Source: Desulfovibrio fairfieldensis
Lineage (GTDB): Bacteria > Desulfobacterota > Desulfovibrionia > Desulfovibrionales > Desulfovibrionaceae
Assembly (NCBI RefSeq): GCF_001553605.1
Contig: NZ_CP014229.1
Location: 3,004,501 to 3,068,500 of the forward strand
Direction: 5' to 3'
Length of the DNA stretch: 64,000 nucleotides
The first letter of the stretch is position 1. Each line of letters opens with the position of its first letter. This document shows, one piece after another, positions 45,687-53,953 of the stretch. The notes under the pieces are model-generated. The model made no database searches and was not told the DNA's origin. It was given only the letters and a program-made list of their open reading frames with translations. Position numbers and translations under genes: made by a program.

Positions 45687-46688
45687 ATGAAAATTGCGAA
45701 ATTGTGCACTGCTGCAGCGGCCATATTGCTCATCGTCACTTCCGTCCATGCGACGGAATACAAAACGATGAAAATCCGAATGGCCTGCTCGACGCCACCC
45801 GGCACAATCCAAGCCGCGCCGCTGGACAAGCTTGCAGAGATCGTTGAGCGTGAATCCGATGGCAAAATTACTTTCGAAAAGTTCTATGGCGGCGTTCTGG
45901 GCGACGAGCAGAGCACCGTCAAGCAGCTGCGAAGCGACAGCATCCAGATCGGCGTCATGGCGGCGGGTAACCTCACACCATTTGCTCCCAGCTCCACACT
46001 CGTCATCATGCCTTACCTTTTTCCTAAAAAGGAAATGGCTCGTATCTTCTTCAGCGACAAAACCCTGATGGGCGCTTTGGCTGACAAAATAGCCGAGCAA
46101 AGCCGTACACGCCCTTTGGCATGGCTTATGAGCGGTTATCGCGTGCTCACCAATTCCCGGCATCCCATCAAAAAACTGGAAGACATGCGCGGCCTCAAAT
46201 GGCGCGTGCCTCCGGTAGAACTCCAATTGAATACCTTTCGGGCCTGGGGCGTGGAACCGCATCCTCTGGCTTGGATCGAAACCTTCAACGGCCTGCAGCA
46301 AGGCGTCATTGACGGCCAGGAAAATCCCAACGACCTGAACCGCGACACCAAGTTCTGGGAAGTACAGAAGTACATCACCAATGTACATTATATGATCTGG
46401 GTAGCCCCGATCCTGGTGAGCGAGCGTTGGTACCGTAAGTTGGACCCCGACACTAAAAAGCTGTTTGACCGTGCGGCTCAGGAAGCGGCCCTATGGATGT
46501 GGGACTGGGCCGAAACCCAGGACAAAAAGGCTCTTCAGGAATGTCTTGATCATGGTATGACCGTCAATGATCTCGAAGATGAAGCTGTCTGGATGGAAAA
46601 GGCTCGCGCCATCTGGCCCAAGTACTATAACGTGATCGGCGGGAAGGAAGTGTTGGACAAAGCACTGGCCGTCATGGGGCAAAAGTAG
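45687..46688 (+). CDS. dctP: TRAP transporter substrate-binding protein (DctP family)
   Basis: This protein has 333 aa. The N-terminal signal peptide (cleaved near VHATEYKT) shows it is periplasmic. The DctP core is seen in FYGGVLGDEQSTVKQLRSDSIQIGV, the substrate arginine region GLKWRVPPVELQL, FNGLQQGVIDGQENP and TNVHYMIWVAPILVSERWY. It has AGGAG before the ATG and belongs to the ThDP enzyme operon. Confidence 0.93.
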   Translation: MKIAKLCTAAAAILLIVTSVHATEYKTMKIRMACSTPPGTIQAAPLDKLAEIVERESDGKITFEKFYGGVLGDEQSTVKQLRSDSIQIGVMAAGNLTPFAPSSTLVIMPYLFPKKEMARIFFSDKTLMGALADKIAEQSRTRPLAWLMSGYRVLTNSRHPIKKLEDMRGLKWRVPPVELQLNTFRAWGVEPHPLAWIETFNGLQQGVIDGQENPNDLNRDTKFWEVQKYITNVHYMIWVAPILVSERWYRKLDPDTKKLFDRAAQEAALWMWDWAETQDKKALQECLDHGMTVNDLEDEAVWMEKARAIWPKYYNVIGGKEVLDKALAVMGQK

Positions 46689-46747
46689 GCTGAACCGGGC
46701 CGGAGCCATACGGCTTCGGCCCACCGACGACGGGAGGGAGGAGAGGC

Positions 46748-47254
46748 ATGCTCCGCAAACTTTACGACAACCTCGAAGAATACCTCTGTTTCCTTTTCAG
46801 TGCGGTTATGGTCCTCTGCCTCATCCTACAGGTGGGTATCAGAACACTGACAGGCGACGCTCTGGCCTGGACGGAAGAACTCAGCCGCTATTGCTTCATC
46901 TGGACCGTCTACGTGGCCATGTGCTTTGCCACCAAACGGCTGACGCAGGTGCGCATCACCGCGCAGTTTTTGCGGGCTTCCGTACGGACTCGACTCATTT
47001 TCCGCTTCATCGCCGACGCCATCTGTATCGCATTCAATTTTTTTGTCGCCTGGGTATGTTTCTCCTCCATCGCGGAAAATTTTGATTTCCCCGAAATTTC
47101 AGCCACCTTGGGCATCGTCAAAGGCTATGTTGAAATGGTCATCCCTGTTTGCTTTGTTCTGGCAAGCTGGCGCTGCATCGAAGCCTGGGTTGTCAACTGG
47201 CGGCGAGGGACATTGGAAAATCTCGTCAAAAATGCAGGCGAAGGGGATCTCTGA
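46748..47254 (+). CDS. dctQ: TRAP transporter small permease (DctQ family)
   Basis: This protein has 168 aa and four membrane helices. LAWTEELSRYCFIWTVYVAMCF is the family signature region. It has a strong ribosome site (GGGAGGGAGGAG) and overlaps dctM (TGATG). Confidence 0.93.
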   Translation: MLRKLYDNLEEYLCFLFSAVMVLCLILQVGIRTLTGDALAWTEELSRYCFIWTVYVAMCFATKRLTQVRITAQFLRASVRTRLIFRFIADAICIAFNFFVAWVCFSSIAENFDFPEISATLGIVKGYVEMVIPVCFVLASWRCIEAWVVNWRRGTLENLVKNAGEGDL

Positions 47255-48549
47255 TGGATACGCTGACCATACTCGGAACAAGCCTGCTCCTGCTTATCCT
47301 GATTGGCGTCCCTATCTACATGGTACTCATCGGGTCAACCATCATCGCCCTTGTCTGTGCGGGCACGCTCCCCCTTGAAATCATTCATGAAGCCCTGTTT
47401 GAGGGATTGAATTCCTTTGCCCTGCTGGCCATCCCCGTCTTTGTCGTGGCGGGGTCGCTCATGGAGCGCGGCGGCATCACCAACCAGATCATCGATACGG
47501 TCAAACAGCTGACCGGGCGCATCCACGGAGGCCTGGGCATCACGACCATCCTGGCCTGTACCTTCTTTGCCGCCATCTCCGGCTCGGGACCGGGAACAGT
47601 CGCCGCCGTGGGAACCCTACTCATCCCCTCCATGATCCGTAACGGCTACAGCCCACGCTATGCGGCTGCGGCCTCCTCTTCCGGGGGCACCATCGGCATC
47701 CTCATCCCGCCGAGCAACCCGTTAATCATTTATGGGATCATGGGTAATGTCTCCATCACCAGTCTATTTACAGCCGGTTTCGTACCGGGCTTCATGGTTG
47801 CCTTCTTTATGAGCCTAACGGCCTGGTTCATCGCCAAAAGACAGGATTTTTCCGGCGATGTCTCTCAACCCCCATTCAATGTCGCCCATTTCTGCAAAAC
47901 CTGCTTCAGATATCTGCCGTCTCTACTGACGCCCTTCATCATCCTCGGCTCTATCTATTCCGGCATCTGCACGCCAGTGGAAGCCTCGGTGGTGGCGGTG
48001 ATTTGGGCATTTCTCGTCGGGGGCCTCGTCAACCGGCAACTGACATGGAACAAAATTTACCACTCCTTTGTGGACGGAGCCATGCTCTGTGGCGTAGTGC
48101 TGCTTATCGTTGGTTCGTCCACACTTTTCGGCAAGCTGCTGACCTATGAGCAGGTACCCTTGCGTCTGGCCGAAGCCTTTCTTGCTTTCTCCCAAAGCAA
48201 GACCGTCATTATGCTGCTGATTCTCGCCCTGTTGCTTGTGCTCGGCATGTTCCTCGAAACGCTGGCGACGCTTATCATCCTCGTGCCGGTGCTTATGCCC
48301 ATCGTGACGCAACTCGGCATCGACCCAGTGCATTTCGGCATTTTCCTCGTACTGACCAACGAAGTAGCCCTGTTGTCCCCGCCGCTGGGCGTAAATCTCT
48401 TCGTCTCCTCACGCATAGCGGACATCCCCGTGGAATCGGTGGTCATCGGCATCATGCCTTATATCGGCGTACTCATTTTGTGTACGTTGCTGGTGGCTTT
48501 TATTCCGGAGATTTCACTCTGTCTGCCGAGACTATTCGGCTATCTATAA
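47254..48549 (+). CDS. dctM: TRAP transporter large permease (DctM family)
   Basis: This protein has 431 aa from ATG 47254, overlapping the dctQ stop. It has about 12 membrane helices with the family motifs LLAIPVFVVAGSLMERGG, AAISGSGPGTVAAVGTLLIPSM, GGTIGILIPPSNPLIIYG and LTNEVALLSPPLGVNLFV. It moves the unknown substrate with sodium. A remnant of a second DctM follows directly. Confidence 0.94.
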   Translation: MDTLTILGTSLLLLILIGVPIYMVLIGSTIIALVCAGTLPLEIIHEALFEGLNSFALLAIPVFVVAGSLMERGGITNQIIDTVKQLTGRIHGGLGITTILACTFFAAISGSGPGTVAAVGTLLIPSMIRNGYSPRYAAAASSSGGTIGILIPPSNPLIIYGIMGNVSITSLFTAGFVPGFMVAFFMSLTAWFIAKRQDFSGDVSQPPFNVAHFCKTCFRYLPSLLTPFIILGSIYSGICTPVEASVVAVIWAFLVGGLVNRQLTWNKIYHSFVDGAMLCGVVLLIVGSSTLFGKLLTYEQVPLRLAEAFLAFSQSKTVIMLLILALLLVLGMFLETLATLIILVPVLMPIVTQLGIDPVHFGIFLVLTNEVALLSPPLGVNLFVSSRIADIPVESVVIGIMPYIGVLILCTLLVAFIPEISLCLPRLFGYL

Positions 48550-48855
48550 GCGACAGATCAGCATCCGTAGCCGTACTCTACGCCTTTCTGGTGGAGGGTC
48601 TGCTGCTGCGTTCCCTGACCTGGAAGCAAAGCCTGGGAAGTGCTCAAAGGCGCGGCCATCACCAACGTCACCATCTTCATCATCATGTGCGTGACCTGCG
48701 CCCCGGGCCAGTTGTTGCTGATCCACAACGTGCCGGACGCCGTGGGCGTCTTGCTGGCCAGCGTGGCCCACAACAAACATCTGCTGCTGGCCATGCTCCT
48801 GGCCCTGGCCGTGCTGGCCGCCGTGCCGCAAATATCTCTGCTGCTCCTGAACTGA
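48549..48855 (+). pseudogene. Remnant of a second TRAP DctM gene
   Basis: Right after the dctM stop, the residues ASVAVLYAFLVEGLLLRSLTW match the DctM region (here EASVVAVIWAFLVGGLVNRQLTW). A frame shift near 48635 leads to LKGAAITNVTIFIIMC and a hydrophobic tail ending LLLLN. The N-terminal two-thirds are missing. This is the scar of a deleted or duplicated permease. Confidence 0.8.
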
Positions 48856-48864
48856 ATAAAAAAT

Positions 48865-48898
48865 GTCCCGCCGCCGGGAGCGATCTCGGCGGCGGGAC
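48865..48898 (-). terminator. Terminator of cheV
   Basis: A perfect 12-bp stem GTCCCGCCGCCG/CGGCGGCGGGAC (48865-48876 and 48887-48898) is followed on the minus strand by ATTTTTTATT. Confidence 0.85.
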
Positions 48899-48923
48899 GG
48901 GAGTGGTCCGGCGGAGCGGTTTG

Positions 48924-49865
48924 TTACGCCCAGGCCCTGGTGATCAGGTCGTGCAGCTTTACCGAAAGGGCCTTGAGGTCCGGCTTGGTGTATTGAGCGT
49001 CCGCGCCCACGCTGGCGCATTTGCGGGCCAGACTTTCGTTGATCATGGAGGAAAAAATAGCCACCGGGACCTGGTTGAGCATCGGGTCCGTCTTGATCCG
49101 CTTGCACAGGGCCAGACCGTCCATGGACGGCATTTCAATGTCGCTGATGATGCCCTGCACATAGGAGGAAATGGGCTTGCCTTCCTCTTCGCTGCGGGCG
49201 CGCAGGCGCTGGAGATAATCCCAGGCTTCCTGGCCGTTGACGTGCTGCACCACGTTGAAGCGGCCTTCCTTGTTGAGCAGATCCAGCACCAGGGAACGGA
49301 TGCTGCTGGAATCGTCCACATGCAGGATATTGTAGGTCTTGCCGTCGGCGTCATTCATGGCCGCGCCGTCAAAGCTGATGGCCATGGCCGGGTGCAGTTC
49401 GGCCACAATGGCCTCCAGATCCAGGAGAAAAATGACCCGCTCTTCCAACCGCACCACGCCGGTCACGGAACTGCGGCTGACGTTCTGCAGGAAATTGCCC
49501 GGCGCTTCCACATCCGTCCAGCTCAGGCGGTAGATGCGGTTGACGCCCGACACCAGAAAGCCCGTGCAGACCGTGTTGAACTCGGTCACAATGACTTTGG
49601 CGTCCTCATTGGTGATGGGGCCGCTGCCCAGGAACTGGGCCATGTCGATGAGCGGCACAATGCGGCCGTTGCGATGGGGAAAGGCCCCCAGCAGGGCTTT
49701 GTGGCGCATTTCCGGCATGGCCGTGACGGTCTGCCGCCGCCCGATTTCCACCACCTTGGCCACATTCAGGCCGTAGTGGGCTTCGTAGCCGTCCTGGTTG
49801 ACGTAAAATTCCACGATTTCCAGCTCATTGGTGCCGGTTTCCAGCAAGATATTGGTCTGCGCCAT
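48924..49865 (-). CDS. cheV: Chemotaxis coupling protein CheV (CheW domain plus receiver)
   Basis: This protein has 313 aa. Residues 1-160 are CheW-like (YGLNVAKVVEIG, GAFPHRNGRIVPLIDMAQFLG). Residues about 175-313 are a response receiver: HVDDSSSIRS (acidic pair), ISDIEMPSMDG (phosphorylated Asp), IFSSM and KPDLK. It links receptors to CheA and tunes adaptation. Confidence 0.95.
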   Translation of the reverse strand: MAQTNILLETGTNELEIVEFYVNQDGYEAHYGLNVAKVVEIGRRQTVTAMPEMRHKALLGAFPHRNGRIVPLIDMAQFLGSGPITNEDAKVIVTEFNTVCTGFLVSGVNRIYRLSWTDVEAPGNFLQNVSRSSVTGVVRLEERVIFLLDLEAIVAELHPAMAISFDGAAMNDADGKTYNILHVDDSSSIRSLVLDLLNKEGRFNVVQHVNGQEAWDYLQRLRARSEEEGKPISSYVQGIISDIEMPSMDGLALCKRIKTDPMLNQVPVAIFSSMINESLARKCASVGADAQYTKPDLKALSVKLHDLITRAWA

Positions 49866-50009
49866 AGCTGCTCCATGTGCGGGGGACGCCGCGCGGATAG
49901 GTAAAAAATTTCCGAATGTCGGTCCGACCGGGAAAAACGCCGGCGCTCCGTCATCCGCGCCTGTCAGTGCCGTTGCGTTCTCTTATCGGACAACGGCCGG
50001 AAAAGATTA

Positions 50010-50041
50010 GCGGCGGCCCGGCAAATATACCGGGCCGCCGC
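50010..50041 (-). terminator. Terminator of cysK
   Basis: The 12-bp stem GCGGCGGCCCGG/CCGGGCCGCCGC has an 8-nt loop, and on the minus strand TAATCTTTT follows. Confidence 0.8.
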
Positions 50042-50060
50042 CTGCGTACCGCTGAAAATT

Positions 50061-50978
50061 TCAGTCCTGATCCTGGAACAGGGCTGTGGACATATAGCGT
50101 TCGCCGGTGTCGCAGGCAAAGGTGACGATGTTCTTGCCCCGCATTTCGGGACGGGATGCCACGCCCAGCGCGGCCAGCACGTTGGCTCCGGTGGAGATGC
50201 CCGCGCACACGCCCTCGGTGCGCATGAGCTTGCGGGCCATGTCAATGGCCTCCCGGCCGTCCACCTGAATGATTTCGTCCAGCAGGGCGCGGTCCAGGAT
50301 TTCCGGCACAAAACCCGCCCCGATGCCCTGGATCAGATGCGGCCCCGGCTTGCCGCCGGAGAGCACGGGCGAAGCCGCGGGCTCCACGGCCATGACCTTG
50401 AAGCCGGGGATGCGCTCCTTCAGAAAACGGCCCGTGCCGGTGATGGACGAGCCCGAGCCCACACCGGCCACCAGCACGTCCATCTTGCCCGCGCTGTCCT
50501 TGTAGATTTCCGGCCCGGTGCTCTGGTAATGGGCCTCCACGGCCTCGGGATTGGTGAACTGGCCGAGAATATGGCCGCCCGTGGCCTGGGCGATGCGGTG
50601 CGCCTCCTGCACGGCCGCGCCCATGCCCTTGTCCGCGGGCGTGAGCTTGAGCTCCGCGCCCAAGGCCTTGAGCAGATTGCGGCGCTCCAGGCTCATGGAT
50701 TCCGGCATGGCGAGCACGCAACGCAGGCCGCGCACGGCCGAGACCAGGGCCATGCCGATGCCCATATTGCCGCTGGTGGCCTCCACCAACACGCCGTCGG
50801 GCTCCAGCTCGCCGTTTTCAAGGGCGCGCTCAATCAGGTAAAAGGCCACGCGGTCCTTGATGGAGCCCCCGGGATTGCGGTTTTCCAGCTTCAGCCAGAC
50901 CGTGCCCGGCAGGTCGCGGGAAAGATCCAGACGGAGCATGGGCGTATTGCCGATGGTCTGCAAAACAGTGGTCAACAT
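50061..50978 (-). CDS. cysK: Cysteine synthase (O-acetylserine sulfhydrylase)
   Basis: This protein has 305 aa. The PLP lysine is in NPGGSIKDRVAF; the acetylserine loop is TSGNMGIGMA and the phosphate-binding loop GVGSGSSITGTG. It makes cysteine from O-acetylserine and sulfide, which is abundant in a sulfate reducer. Confidence 0.95.
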   Translation of the reverse strand: MLTTVLQTIGNTPMLRLDLSRDLPGTVWLKLENRNPGGSIKDRVAFYLIERALENGELEPDGVLVEATSGNMGIGMALVSAVRGLRCVLAMPESMSLERRNLLKALGAELKLTPADKGMGAAVQEAHRIAQATGGHILGQFTNPEAVEAHYQSTGPEIYKDSAGKMDVLVAGVGSGSSITGTGRFLKERIPGFKVMAVEPAASPVLSGGKPGPHLIQGIGAGFVPEILDRALLDEIIQVDGREAIDMARKLMRTEGVCAGISTGANVLAALGVASRPEMRGKNIVTFACDTGERYMSTALFQDQD

Positions 50979-51126
50979 AATCTATAGCCTCGCGTTATAT
51001 ACTCTCGCGTTTGCTGCGCTCAAAAAAGCCGGTTCCGGAAGCGTTACCGGCATTTACTTTTTACGGATATTCCTTAGATAAGGGTAGAGGAAAGCGCGCC
51101 GCTTGGCAAATAGTTCCAGCAGCCTC

Positions 51127-51155
51127 TTGACAGGCGCGACAAGTAGCCGTAAAGA
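51127..51155 (+). promoter_or_regulatory. Candidate sigma70 promoter
   Basis: TTGACA (51127-51132), a 17-bp spacer and TAAAGA (51150-51155) lie about 70 bp upstream of the NTF2-like gene. Confidence 0.6.
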
Positions 51156-51223
51156 AAGCGTCCCATCGGCGCGGAGTCGGGCGTTGCCCGGTCACAAGCC
51201 TTTGATTTTATGGAGGAAATGTC

Positions 51224-51685
51224 ATGAAATTTGTACAGTTGGTGCCGCTTCTTCTGGCTCTGGCCCTTTGTCTGGCGGGCGGCGTGGCTCATGCCAAGGC
51301 CGATACCGTGGCTTTGTACACCGAAGCTGTAATGACCGGCGATGTGGCCGCCCTGCAAAAGCTGCTGGCGCCTAACTACTGGCACGTCAGCTCCAACGGC
51401 CATATCCAGGACAAGGAGCACTTCATCGCCGGCATCAAAAACAAGGAGCTGGTCGTGGACCGCCTGACGCTCACCAACGTGCGCGACACCAAGGTCGGAA
51501 ACACCAGGATGCTTACGGCCAACGGCTACTTCAAGGGTACGGCCGTGCCGGCTCTGCCCCAGGGGCTGATGCGCTTCACCATGGTGCTGGCCAACAACAA
51601 CGGCCAGGAGCAGGTGGCGCTTTTCCAGGCCACGCCCGTGGACCCCACTCCGGACTGCAAGGACGGCAACTGCCAGATCAAGTAA
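51224..51685 (+). CDS. Secreted NTF2-like (SnoaL/DUF4440) protein
   Basis: This protein has 153 aa. The signal peptide ends near VAHAKA. The rest has the NTF2-like cone fold pattern: an N-terminal helix (ALYTEAVMTGDVAALQKLL), APNYWHVSSNGHIQDKEHFIAGI and a beta-rich end. Two cysteines close the tail (CKDGNC). A periplasmic binding or catalytic role is possible, but no catalytic residues are evident. RBS TGGAGG precedes ATG. Confidence 0.8.
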   Translation: MKFVQLVPLLLALALCLAGGVAHAKADTVALYTEAVMTGDVAALQKLLAPNYWHVSSNGHIQDKEHFIAGIKNKELVVDRLTLTNVRDTKVGNTRMLTANGYFKGTAVPALPQGLMRFTMVLANNNGQEQVALFQATPVDPTPDCKDGNCQIK

Positions 51686-51710
51686 GGCCGACCGCTCTTC
51701 AAAAATTATG

Positions 51711-51745
51711 ATCCGCCGCTGCCTTGAGGCAGCGGCGGATTTTTG
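51711..51745. terminator. Bidirectional terminator
   Basis: ATCCGCCGCTGCC and its exact complement form a 13-bp stem with the 4-nt loop TTGA, followed by TTTTTG. It serves the convergent NTF2-like and GGDEF genes. Confidence 0.9.
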
Positions 51746-51767
51746 TTTCCCGAAAAGATTTTCCTTC

Positions 51768-52700
51768 TCAGAAGCGCTTGAAGCGCCATGCGTTTTTGCC
51801 GCTGTGCTTGGCCTGGTACATGGCGGCGTCCGCCGCCTTGTAACACTGTTCGTAGCTCATTCCCCGCTTTTCCCGGCAAATGCACACGCCCACGCTTGCC
51901 GAGGGCATATAGACCTGGGAATCAAGAGTCAATGCGCGGGAGATGCCGCTGAAAAAGGCTTCAATCTTGGCCCGCAGCTCTTCCTCGCCGGTCAGCGAAG
52001 GCACAAAGGCCACGAGTTCATCGCCACCCAGACGCGCTACAAGGTCTGTTTCCGCAAAAGCCCTTTTCAGGCGTTGCGCGACAAAGGCCAGCACCTTGTC
52101 GCCGCAATGATGCCCGTACCTGTCGTTGACGCCCTTGAAATCATCCAGGTCAATGAGGGCCAGCGCGTAATTGCCGCGCCGCTCTTTGAGGTAAAGCTGT
52201 ACGGATTCCTCAAAGCTGGCCCGGTTCATGATACGCGTCACCGGATCCAGGGTGGCTTTTTTCATGATATTTTCCGCAAAGGAAATCGGAAAATATTCAT
52301 CCTCATTCTGCAGGGCCGTCGCTGTGGAGCAATGCCACGAACAAATCCTGAAGCCGTCGCCCTTGTCGCAGCAGGTATAGGTGTTGCGGCATTCCAGGGC
52401 GAAATCCGTTCTTCCCCGCAGGGATGCTCTGGTCTGCACGAACAGTGTGGCCACGACCGGTCCGAGAGCAATTTCTTTAACGTCCGTGAGCTCCACGTCA
52501 TACGGCGTCGCGTCTGTTCGCAGATCGTCGTCCAGCAAGCGGGCCACCGCGTGTTTGCCGAAAATCTGCTCATGTGCCGCCGTGCCGATCCAGATCACAT
52601 CGTCCGTGAGGAGTTCCAGAATTCCATCCCGGTTCCGTTCGCCATATTCATGCAGCAATTGCCGCACCGCCGCTTCCCCGCTTGCGGGCTTCGTTTTCAA
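51768..52700 (-). CDS. Diguanylate cyclase with N-terminal NTF2-like sensor domain
   Basis: This protein has 310 aa if started at TTG 52700, which has AAGGGGG 6 nt upstream; TTG 52706 and ATG 52745 are alternatives. Residues about 5-140 are SnoaL-like (LLHEYGERNRDGILELLTDDV, HCSTAT). Residues about 160-310 are GGDEF: DLDDFKGVNDRYGH, the active loop RLGGDELVAF (GGDEL, an active-type variant) and YKAADAAMYQAKHSGKN. No membrane segment is seen. No RxxD inhibitory site was found just upstream of GGDEL. Confidence 0.85.
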   Translation of the reverse strand: MKTKPASGEAAVRQLLHEYGERNRDGILELLTDDVIWIGTAAHEQIFGKHAVARLLDDDLRTDATPYDVELTDVKEIALGPVVATLFVQTRASLRGRTDFALECRNTYTCCDKGDGFRICSWHCSTATALQNEDEYFPISFAENIMKKATLDPVTRIMNRASFEESVQLYLKERRGNYALALIDLDDFKGVNDRYGHHCGDKVLAFVAQRLKRAFAETDLVARLGGDELVAFVPSLTGEEELRAKIEAFFSGISRALTLDSQVYMPSASVGVCICREKRGMSYEQCYKAADAAMYQAKHSGKNAWRFKRF

Positions 52701-52836
52701 AGTCAATCCCCCTTCACCGGCGCGGCCTTTCCCACCGGCAAACATACGGCGGCGACATGCTCGGCCGGGGCCTCCCGGTAAAACATGCCGCCGCCTTTCC
52801 AGAACATCACAGCGAAAACAGGGCAAGCCGTCTCAG

Positions 52837-53316
52837 CTAAAACACGCCCGGCAAACCATGGTTCCTCAAAGCCGCGTCGCAGGAGCCGATATGGTAGTCG
52901 GTGTGCGAGGCCAGCATGACCAGGGTGGCCGCGTAGGAGGTTTCGCGGCCCAGCTTCGCGCTCAGCACGACGTTAGTGCGGGCCAGATCCGCGTCTTCCA
53001 GCCCGGCGATCCAGTTGTCCACGCGGGCCTTGACCGTGGCCGCGTAGTCCCGCAGGGCCGTCTTGCCCAGCGCCGGAACGTCCTGCGTCCTGAGCATGAG
53101 CGCGTCCATGTCGCAGGGCACGGGCAGCAGTTGCCCATTCTCGCCGAGCACAAGAAAATCCAGCACCATGATCGCGTGGGCGAGCTGCTGCCAGACGGGC
53201 CAGCCGCCGTTTTTCTCCACCCATATTTCATCCGGGCAGACGTCCACATAGGCCTCCAGCAGTCCCCAGGCGTGCAGAAACGGCCCCTGGGCCGCCATTA
53301 CGATTGCGCGGGACAT
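52837..53316 (-). CDS. DinB-like (DfsB) family protein
   Basis: This protein has 159 aa. It appears to be a four-helix DinB-like fold with candidate metal histidines in PVWQQLAHAIMVLDFL and SHTDYHIGSC. The family includes thiol-dependent S-transferases. The precise function is unknown. It lies 18 bp downstream of ppiB on the same strand. Confidence 0.72.
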   Translation of the reverse strand: MSRAIVMAAQGPFLHAWGLLEAYVDVCPDEIWVEKNGGWPVWQQLAHAIMVLDFLVLGENGQLLPVPCDMDALMLRTQDVPALGKTALRDYAATVKARVDNWIAGLEDADLARTNVVLSAKLGRETSYAATLVMLASHTDYHIGSCDAALRNHGLPGVF

Positions 53317-53334
53317 ACAGCCTCCTTGACGTTG

Positions 53335-53844
53335 TTACTCAAAGCGGCTCGCGCCGGTGATCAGCACCATGTCCACGGGCACATTCTCGTGCATGCCCAT
53401 GCTCTTGGTCTTGACCTTGGCGATCTTGTCCACCACGTCCATGCCTTCGGTGACTTTGCCGAACACGCAGTAGCCCCAGCCGTCGAGCGTGGGCTGGCTG
53501 TGGTCCAGAAAGTCGTTGTCCACCAGATTGATGAAAAACTGGGCCGTGGCGCTGTGCGGGTCGCGGGTGCGGGCCATGGCGAGAGTGCCGCGCTCGTTCT
53601 TCAGGCCGTTGTCGGCCTCGTTCTGCACGGGCTCGCGGGTGTCCTTTTCGTCCATGCGCGCGCCCATGCCGCCGCCCTGAATCATGAAGCCGGGGATCAC
53701 GCGGTGGAAGATGGTATTTTCATAAAAGCCGTCATCCACATACTGCAAAAAATTGGCGACGGTCTGGGGAGCCTTGTCCGGAAAAAGTTCGATCAGGATG
53801 TCGCCGGACGAGGTTTCCAGCAACACGGTGGGATTGTCAGCCAT
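53335..53844 (-). CDS. ppiB: Peptidyl-prolyl cis-trans isomerase, cyclophilin type
   Basis: This protein has 169 aa. Cyclophilin motifs are [14 protein letters not shown], the active site [14 protein letters not shown] and [15 protein letters not shown]. There is no signal peptide, so it is cytoplasmic. It is probably co-transcribed with the DinB-like gene. Confidence 0.96.
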   Translation of the reverse strand: MADNPTVLLETSSGDILIELFPDKAPQTVANFLQYVDDGFYENTIFHRVIPGFMIQGGGMGARMDEKDTREPVQNEADNGLKNERGTLAMARTRDPHSATAQFFINLVDNDFLDHSQPTLDGWGYCVFGKVTEGMDVVDKIAKVKTKSMGMHENVPVDMVLITGASRFE

Positions 53845-53953
53845 GCCTGCTCCTTAAAAATTGGGGATATTCGGCCCGGCATGGGCCGTTTTTGAAATAT
53901 AGGCCAGGCCGGGCCGGATGACAATGCCGGGGCCGGGGTATACACTGCCGCCC

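Noticed and set aside
48640..48855. A small intact membrane protein of 71 aa
   Set aside because: Its residues continue a DctM alignment begun in another frame, so it is a fragment.
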